DNA from: an uncultured Brevibacillus sp.
GTDB lineage: Bacteria; Bacillota; Bacilli; Brevibacillales; Brevibacillaceae
Assembly (NCBI RefSeq): GCF_947502445.1
Contig: NZ_CANMZW010000001.1
Span: 372,001-436,000 of the forward strand
DNA: 64,000 nucleotides
Direction: 5' to 3'
Below the pieces are notes generated by a model. It made no database searches. It was not told the DNA's origin and saw only the letters and a list, made by a program, of their open reading frames with translations. The position numbers and the translations under genes are program-made. Positions 23,056-32,151 of the stretch are shown one piece after another; position 1 is the stretch's first letter; every line of letters begins with the position of its first letter.

Positions 23056-26000
23056 ATGAAAAAAAGAAAGATCGTCCTTCTAATTAGCCTATTTGTTATT
23101 TTCCTTTTAGCGATCCGGACAACTTGGTACCTACTGCTTGCAGAGCCGAATCACAAAGTAGCGGAACAAGGAGTGCTTGATCTGAGGGACTTCGATTTCA
23201 ATTCTAATCGTGTTCTGACATTGAATGGAGAATGGGAATTCTATCTTCACGAACTTTTGATTCCGAACACATCCATTACCAGTAATCGACTAACCTTTAT
23301 TCAAGTTCCAGGAAACTGGGGTGGAACCTTAAATCCTGAGACGAACTCAAAAATTGGCTATGGAACCTATCGCTTGCGTGTATGGGTCAAGCCTGACCCT
23401 CAGCGTTTGTATAGTATCAGGTTATCGTATGTCGTATCCGCGTCCACAGTATTTGTAAATGGTCACTTGGTTGGCAGCTCAGGTAAACCAGCTGAGAAAC
23501 TCGATCAAAACATAGCTCGTAATGTCCCTTACACCGCTACTTTTACCACCGATCTAAGCGAACTGGATATCGTCGTTCAAGTAGCGAATTACGATCATCT
23601 TCGAAGGGGAGGAATCATAAGTTCCATCAAGCTTGGAAATGAGCAGGCGGTTGAGAGGGACAGGTGGTTCTCGATCAGCATGCAAGTAATTGTTTGCACT
23701 GTTTTGGTCATGCATGCCATCTATGTTTGTCTCCTCTATCTAATAGGAACTCGACAAAAGACTCTGCTTTCCTTTTTCATCCTTATTCTCTTTGCATTGC
23801 TTATGACTCTACTGGATGATGACCGGTTGCTTTTGTATTGGCTACCGATTGATTATGCATGGTCTATCAAACTAATTTATTTGGCTATAATTGGTGTGGC
23901 TGCATTCCTGATGCACTTTGCCAAAAGTATTTTAGTCTCTCCCAGGAAGGCTAACATCTTCTATTGGTTCTTCTGGATATGCGCCATCTCAGCGATCGTC
24001 ATTCTTTTCACTCCTGCAAAGCTGACAACGGTCCTAGCTTCTTTTTATTTCGGTCTGACCTTAATCGCAAGCATTATCTTGCTGGTCCTCTCTGTTCGGA
24101 CGGCGGCAACCGTCGACGAAGATGCAATTTTTATTTCTTTGGGAATTTGCAGCATTCTGACAAATGTCATTGGCGGTTACATTAAGGGTTTCTTTTGGCC
24201 AGATATCGGTTATTACCCGATTGATTTGATCGTAGCGTTCTTGATGTTTGCCTCGTTTTGGTTCAAACGTTACTTTCGAGCTTCGACGCACACCGCCGAG
24301 CTAGCTTCTCAACTACAAGCTGCTGACAAAATGAAGGATATCTTCTTGGCAAACACGTCACATGAGCTGCGTAATCCACTTCATGGGATGGTGAATATTG
24401 CTCAAACTGTCTTGGAAGAGTGGGATAACGAACACCATGAAAAGAAAAAAGCAGATCTTGAGTTACTCGTTACGGTCGGGAAACGCATGTCCTTTTTATT
24501 GAACGACTTACTGGATTTAACCAGATTGAAGGAGAATGGTATCCGTCTGGATGTTCGTCCTCTCAAGATTCAGGGTGTCGCAAACGGTGTCACTGATATG
24601 ATGAGATTTATGCTGCAGGGCAAATCAATTCGACTCATTAACCAGATCCCGGACAAATTTCCAGCTATAGTTGCTGATGAAAATAGATTTACCCAAATCT
24701 TGTTCAACCTGGTTCACAATGCCATAAAGTATACAAACGAAGGCAGCATCACCCTTCATGCAAAAGAAGAGAACAATATGGCAACGATCAGTGTTATTGA
24801 TACAGGCATCGGCATGGACGAACAAACTCTCAAACGTATTTTCCAGCCATATGAACAGGGAGACAATGTCACGCAGGTTATGAGTGGTGGCATTGGACTT
24901 GGGCTGAGTATTGCTAAGCAGCTTGTAGAGATGCATGGTGGGATAATCGAGGTGTACTCTGAGCCAGACCACGGATCGCATTTTCGTTTTTCCATTCCAT
25001 TGGCACAGGAAAATGAACACATGCCCGATCTTTCCAATCACCAAACAGAAGAGATGGTACAGCGGGAAATTTCGGCTACTGCTCCGAGTACGGCAAATGA
25101 TGCTGAATTAGAAGAACAAGTAAGCATTCCTGAAGATAGAATAACGGTTTTGGCAGTTGACGATGATCCTGTTAACTTGCAGATCCTAGGCAATATCCTT
25201 TCCTCAGAGAAATATGACATCATCAAGACGACTAGTGGCAAGGAGGCTTTGTCTATTTTGGAGCAGCGAGAATTGGATCTGGTTGTTACCGATGTCATGA
25301 TGCCGATCATATCCGGATACGAGCTGACACGTATCATTAGAGAGAGATACTCCCTTTCTGAGCTACCCGTACTGATCCTAACAGCACGTAGTCAAATAGA
25401 AGATATCCATACAGGGTTCTTAGCTGGTGCCAACGATTATGTGTCAAAGCCTGTTGATGCGCAAGAGTTGAGGTCACGCGTGAAAGCTTTAACGGATATG
25501 AAGCAGTCGGCACGAGAGAGGCTTCGAATGGAGGCAGCATGGCTACAAGCACAGATAGAGCCGCATTTCTTGTTTAACACATTGAATGCTATCACCGCTC
25601 TGAAGCTAGTAGATTCTGATCGGATGAGTGGGCTGCTGGAAGCTTTGACTGACTTCTTACAAGCAAGCTTTGACTTTAGTAATTCGAGAAGGCTTGTTCC
25701 GCTTTCGCAGGAGCTGGATCTCGTGCGGTCATACTTGTACATTGAGAAGGTACGTTTCGATGACAAGCTTAAGATTCATTGGGATATCGATGATGATCTT
25801 GAACTGCAAATCCCACCTCTTTCTATCCAGCCACTTGTAGAAAATGCAATTCGACATGGTGTCTTGAAGCGTTTAGGCGGGGGGACTGTCCGCATTCAAA
25901 TTATGAATCTGGGGAATTGTGCTGAAATCGTTGTCAGCGATGATGGGGTAGGGATGGACGAAAGTACCTTACGTCACCTATTTAAAACAAATCGTCAGCA

Positions 26001-26121
26001 AAAATCAGGGATAGGTCTTTTGAATACACATCGACGCTTACAGCAAATATACGGAAAAGGTCTGCAGATACAGAGCCAGCCCGACCTGGGGACCAAGGTT
26101 TCCTTTACCGTTTGTAAGTGA
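23056..26121 (+). CDS. Hybrid sensor histidine kinase with 7TMR-DISM sensor and LytS-type second kinase end
   Basis: In order: an N-terminal span (7-28); an outside jelly-roll domain (about 40-190; GEWEFY, VFVNGHLVGSSG); a 7TMR-DISM membrane block (about 205-400); a HisKA domain with the phospho-accepting His at 436 (TSHELRNPLHG); a first ATPase domain (about 535-655; DTGIGMDEQ, GGIGLGLSIA); a receiver domain (about 700-815; Asp746 in VVTDVMMP); and a LytS-like kinase module (His837 in IEPHFLFNTLN) with a second ATPase domain to the end. Such multi-kinase hybrids are common in Paenibacillus and Brevibacillus. No response regulator is adjacent, so its partner is elsewhere or the phosphate stays within the protein. 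Confidence 0.85.
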   Translation: MKKRKIVLLISLFVIFLLAIRTTWYLLLAEPNHKVAEQGVLDLRDFDFNSNRVLTLNGEWEFYLHELLIPNTSITSNRLTFIQVPGNWGGTLNPETNSKIGYGTYRLRVWVKPDPQRLYSIRLSYVVSASTVFVNGHLVGSSGKPAEKLDQNIARNVPYTATFTTDLSELDIVVQVANYDHLRRGGIISSIKLGNEQAVERDRWFSISMQVIVCTVLVMHAIYVCLLYLIGTRQKTLLSFFILILFALLMTLLDDDRLLLYWLPIDYAWSIKLIYLAIIGVAAFLMHFAKSILVSPRKANIFYWFFWICAISAIVILFTPAKLTTVLASFYFGLTLIASIILLVLSVRTAATVDEDAIFISLGICSILTNVIGGYIKGFFWPDIGYYPIDLIVAFLMFASFWFKRYFRASTHTAELASQLQAADKMKDIFLANTSHELRNPLHGMVNIAQTVLEEWDNEHHEKKKADLELLVTVGKRMSFLLNDLLDLTRLKENGIRLDVRPLKIQGVANGVTDMMRFMLQGKSIRLINQIPDKFPAIVADENRFTQILFNLVHNAIKYTNEGSITLHAKEENNMATISVIDTGIGMDEQTLKRIFQPYEQGDNVTQVMSGGIGLGLSIAKQLVEMHGGIIEVYSEPDHGSHFRFSIPLAQENEHMPDLSNHQTEEMVQREISATAPSTANDAELEEQVSIPEDRITVLAVDDDPVNLQILGNILSSEKYDIIKTTSGKEALSILEQRELDLVVTDVMMPIISGYELTRIIRERYSLSELPVLILTARSQIEDIHTGFLAGANDYVSKPVDAQELRSRVKALTDMKQSARERLRMEAAWLQAQIEPHFLFNTLNAITALKLVDSDRMSGLLEALTDFLQASFDFSNSRRLVPLSQELDLVRSYLYIEKVRFDDKLKIHWDIDDDLELQIPPLSIQPLVENAIRHGVLKRLGGGTVRIQIMNLGNCAEIVVSDDGVGMDESTLRHLFKTNRQQKSGIGLLNTHRRLQQIYGKGLQIQSQPDLGTKVSFTVCK

Positions 26122-26187
26122 TGGTACATGAACTAAATAAATAGCGGGTAGACATTTTTTGGTAAGTAAGTGAGGGGAGGATTTTAG

Positions 26188-26570
26188 GTGTTGCCTATGG
26201 ATGTCGTTTGGAGGCCAAGTACAGGAATCGGACTTGAGCATCTAAAACTAAGAGAAGAAAAACAGCAGATTCATGTAGATAGTATTGTCGTTGGCAGTGT
26301 AAATGGAGATGGTATAGAAAGAATAAAGTATGAAATTGTCCTTGATAAAAGCTGGGTCACGAGCGAAGTAAAAATATCTAACCTGGGAGATAGTCAAAAG
26401 CTGAGTTGAGCTATAGACAGGTGAATCAGAGCTATACTTTGCTTGAAAGTGGGAATGATTCGGCGTTATTTCGTTATCAAAGCGGGAATTTTCAGGAGAG
26501 CATTACTGTTGACTCAAACGATATCGTAACGGTTTACCCAGATTTATTCTATCAGGAGAAATATGGAGAC
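26188..26570 (+). pseudogene. Putative glycolipid-binding protein (PF06475), internally deleted
   Basis: The N-terminal part (VVWRPSTGIGLEHLKLREEK) and C-terminal part (LSYRQVNQSYTLLESGND, VDSNDIVTVYPDLFYQE) both fit the glycolipid-binding family. About 70 residues between them are missing and the frame shifts at 26405. The start is probably GTG 26188 behind GAGGGGAGG. Confidence 0.6.
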
Positions 26571-26591
26571 GCTCATTTGGCGTCTTTTTCT
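26567..26591 (+). terminator. Terminator behind the glycolipid-binding pseudogene
   Basis: AGACGC and GCGTCT with a 7-base loop, followed by TTTTTC. Confidence 0.7.
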
Positions 26592-26594
26592 TTT

Positions 26595-27083
26595 TCAGAA
26601 CCAAAGGTCGGACACCATCAGAGGTTTCCTTGTTAATTCTGTGTTGATAGTAGTTTGATAGAATGAACACGCCCATTGTAAATCCCTTGTGAAAGGAGCC
26701 CCTAATTCTTCGGCTCGATTATTGCAACCTACAAAATCATCAAGTGCATCAGTAATAAAATAAAGTTTTGTCCTAATCATTTCGTCGGTCCATTTTTCAG
26801 GATCATTTTCCAACATCTCTTTAGCTTCTTTCTTTATTAAATCTACAACTTCTTCGTCTCTTATTGGTATTCCCTCTAGTACCATTCTCTGCATGGAAGG
26901 CTTTGCATCTTGAAAATCCATTTGGAAATAGGATTGATAGCTAGTTAAATTATGAACAAAAGTCTCAATTGCCCAGCCAAAATCTATGAATGACTCTCTA
27001 TAAGCTGATGCAATGTTTTTATCAAAAATGACAATGTCAAGGTCAGATGTATTCGTTGCCTCACCTGTTTTTTGCCTCCAACT
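26595..27083 (-). pseudogene. Nucleotidyltransferase-fold protein lacking its N-terminus
   Basis: The open frame reads SWRQKTGEATNTSDLDIVIF, the core of an aminoglycoside-type nucleotidyltransferase (here with Ser-Trp-Arg in the Gly-Ser motif and the Asp-Leu-Asp metal pair), then a helical C-terminal part to 26595. The first 20 or so residues and the start are gone: the frame begins directly behind the stop of the next membrane-protein gene. A deletion has joined the two. Confidence 0.65.
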
Positions 27084-27296
27084 CTATTGTAACGTCACAT
27101 TCGTATACAAAATAAAATTAGCAACCCCAATCAATAACTGGAGACAAAAAGAAGCTCGTGAAAAGTATAAAGCGGTTCGTCCGACCTTTTTCATTTGCGG
27201 GTTTTGGTTAAATAACGAAATGATCCACGTGATAAAACCAACCGGAAAAAGGATAAAGCTCAAAATATACAAAATCACCTTTTCAAATTTGCTCAT
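27084..27296 (-). CDS. Small membrane protein, perhaps truncated
   Basis: Start at 27296 (MSKFEKVILYILSFILFPVG) behind AAGGAG; 70 residues with two transmembrane spans (about 7-27 and 46-64). Its stop lies exactly at the deletion point with the nucleotidyltransferase remnant, so the natural end may be lost. No specific family. Confidence 0.55.
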   Translation of the reverse strand: MSKFEKVILYILSFILFPVGFITWIISLFNQNPQMKKVGRTALYFSRASFCLQLLIGVANFILYTNVTLQ

Positions 27297-27305
27297 TCCA
27301 TCCAC

Positions 27306-27493
27306 TCCTTTCCTTATTATTATACAAAAAATATAGAATTTAACAAAAAATTTAATGCTGTATCGAATTTCATAAAGGGAAGCCTATGTCCGCTTCTCAA
27401 CAATTCATTCATCGCCCCTCCAAAAAAGACATCCTGCATGTCTAGTGTAGGGGGGTAAAAACAGAAATCACTAATTAATTTTTACGGTCAATA
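27306..27493. other. Intergenic region
   Basis: AT-rich sequence with no credible gene. It probably includes promoters for the small membrane protein on the minus strand. Confidence 0.4.
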
Positions 27494-27536
27494 AAGAAAA
27501 GGAAGTGGCGTATATGCACAACTTCCTTTTCTTTTC
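27494..27536. terminator. Bidirectional terminator
   Basis: GGAAGT and ACTTCC form the stem. A-rich sequence on the left and TTTTCTTTT on the right give T runs on both strands. Confidence 0.6.
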
Positions 27537-27549
27537 TCTGTGAGTTGTT

Positions 27550-28239
27550 TCAGGGCGCCTCGATTTCACTGAGCGTTACCCCTGAAACATCTTTAAAAAT
27601 GGTTCCGTTTGGATCGATTACTTTGTCAAAATAATAGGTACTTACTAGCCAGGGAGAAGTATCTTTGTTGAAATAATATTCTTCTCTCATAGGCAGGCCT
27701 GTAGAAAGATCAAGGTAGACAATATATTTCAATGGGTAACCCTTTGGATCAGTGGATAGGCGCTGTGATTTCTTTACTTGCTTACCAAATAAATTCACTG
27801 TCCCAACAGATTTCCATTCGCTTTTTTTGTACTCCTTTGCTACATCTTGAAATAAGGATTGAAAGGGTCGTTTAATAGGCTCTCGATTGATCCAAGTTTG
27901 TCCTGTAAGTCCTCCTGCAAGTCCTCCATTCCCTGTTTTAAGCACGTATTCACGATACCCTTTTTCAGTAACAATACTTCTTAAAAATGTTCCGTTTACT
28001 GGTGTTTTGGGATTATAACTAAATAGATCAAGACGCCAGTCTTCTGTTGTGGGGTTAAACCAGGTTTCTTCATAGTCGAGGTCGTTTGTATACAAACTTT
28101 GTCTGAATACTTTCATGTGTTCAATCGTCGGCTTTACTTGTACCGGCATTTGATTTGCTGCCAATGAATCCGTACTTAAGCCACTCCAAACAAAAACAGC
28201 GAGTATCGCAAACCAAAATACGATGAATTTACGGCTCAT
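27550..28239 (-). CDS. Secreted LolA-like protein of unknown function
   Basis: The 229-residue product has a signal peptide (MSRKFIVFWFAILAVFVWSG, cut near SLAAN) and then a soluble domain with repeated strand patterns (ETWFNPTTEDWRLDLFSYNP, VYLDLSTGLPMREEYYFNKD). This resembles the lipoprotein-carrier / sigma-regulator fold of extracellular Bacillales proteins. No catalytic motif seen. Confidence 0.6.
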   Translation of the reverse strand: MSRKFIVFWFAILAVFVWSGLSTDSLAANQMPVQVKPTIEHMKVFRQSLYTNDLDYEETWFNPTTEDWRLDLFSYNPKTPVNGTFLRSIVTEKGYREYVLKTGNGGLAGGLTGQTWINREPIKRPFQSLFQDVAKEYKKSEWKSVGTVNLFGKQVKKSQRLSTDPKGYPLKYIVYLDLSTGLPMREEYYFNKDTSPWLVSTYYFDKVIDPNGTIFKDVSGVTLSEIEAP

Positions 28240-28531
28240 GACTCAGCCTCCAATTTATTGTAAATATTTACAGTTACTTAGACGGTTATTTAGCGCTTTT
28301 GTTTCAAAAATTTATTTTTCAACGAAGGTTTTTGCGATACTCGGATTCACAAACGTAAATGAACACCTGCAGCACACTCGTAGTGTCCATATAAAAATGC
28401 AAAAGCCCTCTAAGCTTTTCGGGGGATTCGTGTTTACAAAGGGCATGGAGCAAAGTAAAGGACATATGTCCTTTCTTGCAGGTCAGGTTTTATCCTTTAA
28501 TGAAGGAAAAAGATCTCAAGGAGAGAGCGAA

Positions 28532-28957
28532 ATGAAGGGCAGTTTCTTTGCATTTATCGGTGGGGCTTTCATTACCTTGCAAGGAGTAGCCAATTCCCGA
28601 ATCAGCCAAGATATAGGAACCTGGCAGACGGCGACACTTACCCAGCTTACCGGTTTTATTACGGCCTTATGTATTTTACTTGTCGTGCGGGATGGGAAAC
28701 GGCTAGGATTGAAAAGAGTCCAGCCATTATACCTGGCGGGTGGGGCTTTGGCGGCGGTCATTATTTTTGGCAATGTCACTGCGATACACCAGATCGGTGC
28801 TACGCTGACGATATCCGCCATTTTGATTGCGCAACTGAGCTTGACGTTCTTTATTGATAGTAATGGCTGGTTTGGGGTGGCAAAGCAGCGGATGAGACTC
28901 CCTCATTTTATCGGAATTGGTCTTATGATTATGGGGGTAGTTATTCTTAGATTGTAG
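28532..28957 (+). CDS. DMT-type transporter, YdcZ (DUF606) family
   Basis: The start at 28532 follows AAGGAGAG; the longer upstream frame is not translated naturally. The 141-residue protein has four to five membrane spans and family motifs (GGAFITLQGVANSRISQDIG at the N-terminus, QLSLTFFIDSNGWFG). YdcZ half-size transporters usually act as pairs. A second one (29730-30188) lies behind the regulator, so this looks like a paired system of unknown substrate. Confidence 0.8.
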   Translation: MKGSFFAFIGGAFITLQGVANSRISQDIGTWQTATLTQLTGFITALCILLVVRDGKRLGLKRVQPLYLAGGALAAVIIFGNVTAIHQIGATLTISAILIAQLSLTFFIDSNGWFGVAKQRMRLPHFIGIGLMIMGVVILRL

Positions 28958-29008
28958 AAACCTCCTGTGATAAAAAGCGGTGGGATAAGGACTGGAGGGA
29001 ACGAGGTT

Positions 29009-29707
29009 ATGATCGAAATCTCGGATCGTGAGCAATTAAACCATTTTTTGTGTGAGTATCAGCTAGAGTCTGTGTTTCATGAGCAGCTGCTTTCTCAATT
29101 ATCGCTGTTTCGTTTTGATCCCGGTGAGCCCATATGCGTCCAAGGAGAGCAAGCGCATGTTTTGTATGTGCTCGTTAAAGGAAAAGTGAAAATCTACACG
29201 ACGACGGCAGAGGGGAAGACACTGATCTTATCCTTCAAGACACCGCTGGAGGTGATTGGAGAGATCGAATACGTGCGGGAGATGGAGAACCTCAATTCGG
29301 TAGAGGCGGTATCGACGGTATGGTTGATTGGGATGCAGCATCGGTTAGTGAAAAAATACAGCTCTGATTACGCTCCCTTCCTGCAATTTTTACTGGAGAA
29401 CCTTACGAAAAAATTTACGCTCAAATCCAATTCACTCAGTTTCAATCTAATGCATCCGGTTGAGGTGCGTCTGGCCAGCTATTTGCTATCCGTATCCTAT
29501 GATGAATCTGATTCATTAATGAAAGGACAGCTCGGGTCGGACCAGCTACTGGATGCTGCAAACCTGATTGGCACGAGCTATCGGCATCTGAATCGAGTCA
29601 TCGGGCAAATGTGTGCGGATGGCTTGATCGAGCGAAGCAAAGGATACATTGTCGTGAAAGACAGGGAAGGACTCGCTATACTGGCAAGAGGCAATATTTA
29701 TGAATGA
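29009..29707 (+). CDS. Crp/Fnr-family regulator, YeiL-like
   Basis: A 232-residue protein with a cyclic-nucleotide-binding-like beta barrel (about 20-125; FDPGEPICVQGEQAHVLYVL, EVIGEIEY) and a C-terminal helix-turn-helix (DAANLIGTSYRHLNRVIGQM). The start at 29009 is chosen for its GGAGGG site. Lying between two YdcZ transporters, it probably controls them. No iron-sulfur Cys cluster is visible, so it is not an Fnr-type oxygen sensor. Confidence 0.8.
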   Translation: MIEISDREQLNHFLCEYQLESVFHEQLLSQLSLFRFDPGEPICVQGEQAHVLYVLVKGKVKIYTTTAEGKTLILSFKTPLEVIGEIEYVREMENLNSVEAVSTVWLIGMQHRLVKKYSSDYAPFLQFLLENLTKKFTLKSNSLSFNLMHPVEVRLASYLLSVSYDESDSLMKGQLGSDQLLDAANLIGTSYRHLNRVIGQMCADGLIERSKGYIVVKDREGLAILARGNIYE

Positions 29708-29729
29708 ATGAATGAAAGGGGAAAGCAAC

Positions 29730-30188
29730 ATGATTGTTGGGCTGTTACTGGCACTGATCGCTGGCGCATTGGTCAGCTTGCAAAATATATTCAACAGTAA
29801 AGTGAATGAACAAGCGGGGACATGGACAACTACCACGATCGTATTGGGAATGGGCTTTCTCGCTTCATTTGGCATCGGGCTGCTACTAGAGGGGAAGCAC
29901 TTGTTTTCCTTAGCGAATATGCAGCCCTGGTATTGGCTCAGCGGAATAATCGGTGTCGGGGTAGTTATCAGTCTAGTTCAGGGGATCAGATTGCTTGGAC
30001 CTACATATGCGATCTCGATTGTCCTTACGTCTCAGCTAGGCTTCGCCCTCCTGTGGGATTCACTTGGCTGGTTCGGCCTGGAACAAGTCCCTTTTACAAG
30101 CAAGCAGTTGTTTGGTGTGCTGGTCATTATCGCTGGGGTGATCGTGTTTAAAGTGGGTGGGGGACGTGCGGTTCAAAAAGCTAGTTAA
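29730..30188 (+). CDS. DMT-type transporter, YdcZ (DUF606) family, second subunit
   Basis: 152 residues, about five spans, with the same family signs as the first (LIAGALVSLQNIFNSKVNEQ, QLGFALLWDSLGWFGLE). It lies 22 bases behind the regulator and is probably translated with it. The two likely work as a heterodimer. Confidence 0.8.
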   Translation: MIVGLLLALIAGALVSLQNIFNSKVNEQAGTWTTTTIVLGMGFLASFGIGLLLEGKHLFSLANMQPWYWLSGIIGVGVVISLVQGIRLLGPTYAISIVLTSQLGFALLWDSLGWFGLEQVPFTSKQLFGVLVIIAGVIVFKVGGGRAVQKAS

Positions 30189-30249
30189 CCTCTTTGGGGG
30201 GCACCTCGGAGAACATCATTCTTCATGCAATTTTATCCAAAATAAAATA

Positions 30250-30312
30250 TTGACTTAAAATAATTTCCTGTGATAAAATTAAAAATTTTAAAATGAAAAT
30301 CTGTGGTATAAT
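30250..30312 (+). promoter_or_regulatory. Promoters of the CarD-type gene
   Basis: TTGACT (30250-30255) with TAAAAT 18 bases on (30274-30279) is one good sigma-A promoter. A second extended -10 (TGGTATAAT, ending 30312) lies closer to the gene. Confidence 0.6.
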
Positions 30313-30342
30313 GAAATGGATCGTATTGAAGGAGGTGGACGT

Positions 30343-30843
30343 ATGTTTCAAGTTGGAGACAAGATTTTTTATCCCATGCACGGTGCTGGAGTCATCGTGG
30401 TCATGGAGGAGAAGGAGTTTCTGGGGGAAAAGCATCTGTATTTTGGACTAAACATGATGTTAAAAGAGCTAAACATTATGGTCCCCGTTGAAAAAATGTC
30501 CGCTCTGGGTATACGCCAGGTAGTTGAAGCAGATATTTTGGAGCGTGTGTTGGCGGTTTTGCATGAGGGGCAACCTGATTTAAGCATCAATGCAGCCCAA
30601 CGGTACAAAATAAACACCGAAAAAATGAAGAGCGGCAATATTTACGAAGGTGCCGAGGTTATCCGCGATTTGTTCCTGATCAGCAAAGGAAAGGTGCTCG
30701 GAACAGGAGATAAAATCATGCTGGATCAGGCACAGCAGCTCCTCATCAGTGAAATTGAGCTCGTAAAAAGTTTGGATTTTGATGCAGCTTCCGAATGTTT
30801 GAAGCAGGTGCTTTATAAAGAAGAGGCACAGGTAGCGCCATAA
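30343..30843 (+). CDS. CarD/CdnL-family transcription regulator
   Basis: A 166-residue protein with the RNA polymerase-interacting Tudor-like domain (FQVGDKIFYPMHGAGVIVVM at the start) and a helical DNA-contacting C-terminal part. Length and layout match YdeB of B. subtilis. CarD/CdnL proteins stabilise open promoter complexes. Start 30343 behind AAGGAGGTGG. Confidence 0.85.
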   Translation: MFQVGDKIFYPMHGAGVIVVMEEKEFLGEKHLYFGLNMMLKELNIMVPVEKMSALGIRQVVEADILERVLAVLHEGQPDLSINAAQRYKINTEKMKSGNIYEGAEVIRDLFLISKGKVLGTGDKIMLDQAQQLLISEIELVKSLDFDAASECLKQVLYKEEAQVAP

Positions 30844-30896
30844 GCTACCAACTGTTACTGTATTGCATGCACTGATTAATTATAGGAATAGGAAAT

Positions 30897-30934
30897 AGGG
30901 GTGGGGACTGCGCTGGCAATCTCACCCCTTTTTG
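30897..30934. terminator. Terminator between the CarD gene and capA
   Basis: AGGGGTG pairs with CACCCCT over a 19-base loop, followed by TTTTTG on the plus strand. Confidence 0.6.
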
Positions 30935-30936
30935 TT

Positions 30937-31992
30937 TTATATAAACCGTGGACCTATTGTGCGCCTGGAGTGGCCAAAGAGCAGCCTGAGCTTCTTGCGC
31001 TGGTTGAGCGTCAGAAATTTGTCCGGGGAAAGCAGCGCAGGACGCATCGGAATGACGCGATACCGGACACGTCCCCCCGAAAAAAAGCGGTGTGAATAGG
31101 TAGGCACGACAGAGATATGCGTAATTTCTGTTTGCTCCTGTTCATCTTTTTCTACGGTCAAGCGTAAAATTGCTCCACATAATGACGTCTCGAAATTAAG
31201 CATGCGTTCAGAAGTAAAGTTTCCCAGTGAATATGCAACAACGGTTCGTCTGATTTGGCCATCGGGTGTTTTGATCTTTGGGGTCACGACTGGCTGTAAT
31301 ACATGAGGATGAGCGCCAAGAATGACGTCTGCCCCCTGATCCAAAATGCTTTGGGCAAGCAGCCTTTGTCTTTTGGTCGGGATATAACGGAATTCGAGTC
31401 CAAAATGAAGACACACAATTAGGAGATCGACGAGGGGACGAAGCAGCGAGATGTCTTGCAAAATCTTTTCCTGGATGAGCAGATTGACTACCCAAGGAGA
31501 GTTTGGCGGGATTTGCTGTTTGTTCGTTCCGTACGTATAAGCCAGAATTCCGATGCGGATGCCGTTTACCTCTTTAATCAGATAGGTAGAGGCATCCTGT
31601 TGATTGCGATATGTGCCTGTGTGATCAATTTGATGCTGATCGAGTATATCCAGCGTTCGAAAAAGTCCGTTCGTACCCCCATCAAGACAGTGGTTGTTGA
31701 CGGTCGTCAATACATCAAAGCCTACCTTTTTCAAATCAGCAGCGAGGGCATCAGGACAATTGAAGCGAGGGTAGCCTTCTCGTGCTGACCCGATTTGATA
31801 GGGCTGCGTGCTACCGGAAAAGGTCGTTTCCAGATTTCCGATGGTCAGATCCGCGCCTTGCAGGATAGGAGCGACAGGAGCAAACATGTCCGCGAATGAA
31901 TACTGGTTCGTCCCGTGAATGTGAGCAGTTGCGATTTGCTCTCTCCACATGAGAATATCCCCAACCGCGGCTATCGTTACCTTTTGTTTCAT
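30937..31992 (-). CDS. capA: CapA-family protein (poly-gamma-glutamate / capsule type)
   Basis: A 351-residue metallophosphatase-like protein of the PGA_cap family (VGDILMWREQ at the start, IGNLETTFSG, NNHCLDGGTNGLF, GADVILGAHPHVLQPV near 235). In the poly-gamma-glutamate machinery, CapA/PgsA is membrane-anchored. This one has no signal or anchor, so it may be a cytoplasmic relative. It is divergent from a MurF-like ligase, and CapB is itself a Mur-ligase relative, so the pair may work together on a D-amino-acid or peptide polymer. Start at 31992 behind GAGAGG. Confidence 0.8.
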   Translation of the reverse strand: MKQKVTIAAVGDILMWREQIATAHIHGTNQYSFADMFAPVAPILQGADLTIGNLETTFSGSTQPYQIGSAREGYPRFNCPDALAADLKKVGFDVLTTVNNHCLDGGTNGLFRTLDILDQHQIDHTGTYRNQQDASTYLIKEVNGIRIGILAYTYGTNKQQIPPNSPWVVNLLIQEKILQDISLLRPLVDLLIVCLHFGLEFRYIPTKRQRLLAQSILDQGADVILGAHPHVLQPVVTPKIKTPDGQIRRTVVAYSLGNFTSERMLNFETSLCGAILRLTVEKDEQEQTEITHISVVPTYSHRFFSGGRVRYRVIPMRPALLSPDKFLTLNQRKKLRLLFGHSRRTIGPRFI

Positions 31993-32151
31993 TGGCTTCA
32001 CCTCTCTTTCCTACTCTATTCTGGGAGTCGTCCGCTTGTTTTGGATAGAAGCGGAACGTTTTCATAGATATCGGTCTATACAGGCTGTCTCAGATACTCA
32101 TACAATGTGAAAGCTGATCGTGAGGTAACCGAGGTAAAGGGGAGGGTGCCA

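Noticed and set aside
28223..28531. Upstream extension of the first YdcZ transporter
   Set aside because: The extra 103 residues have no family match and the clear ribosome site and N-terminal motif place the start at 28532.
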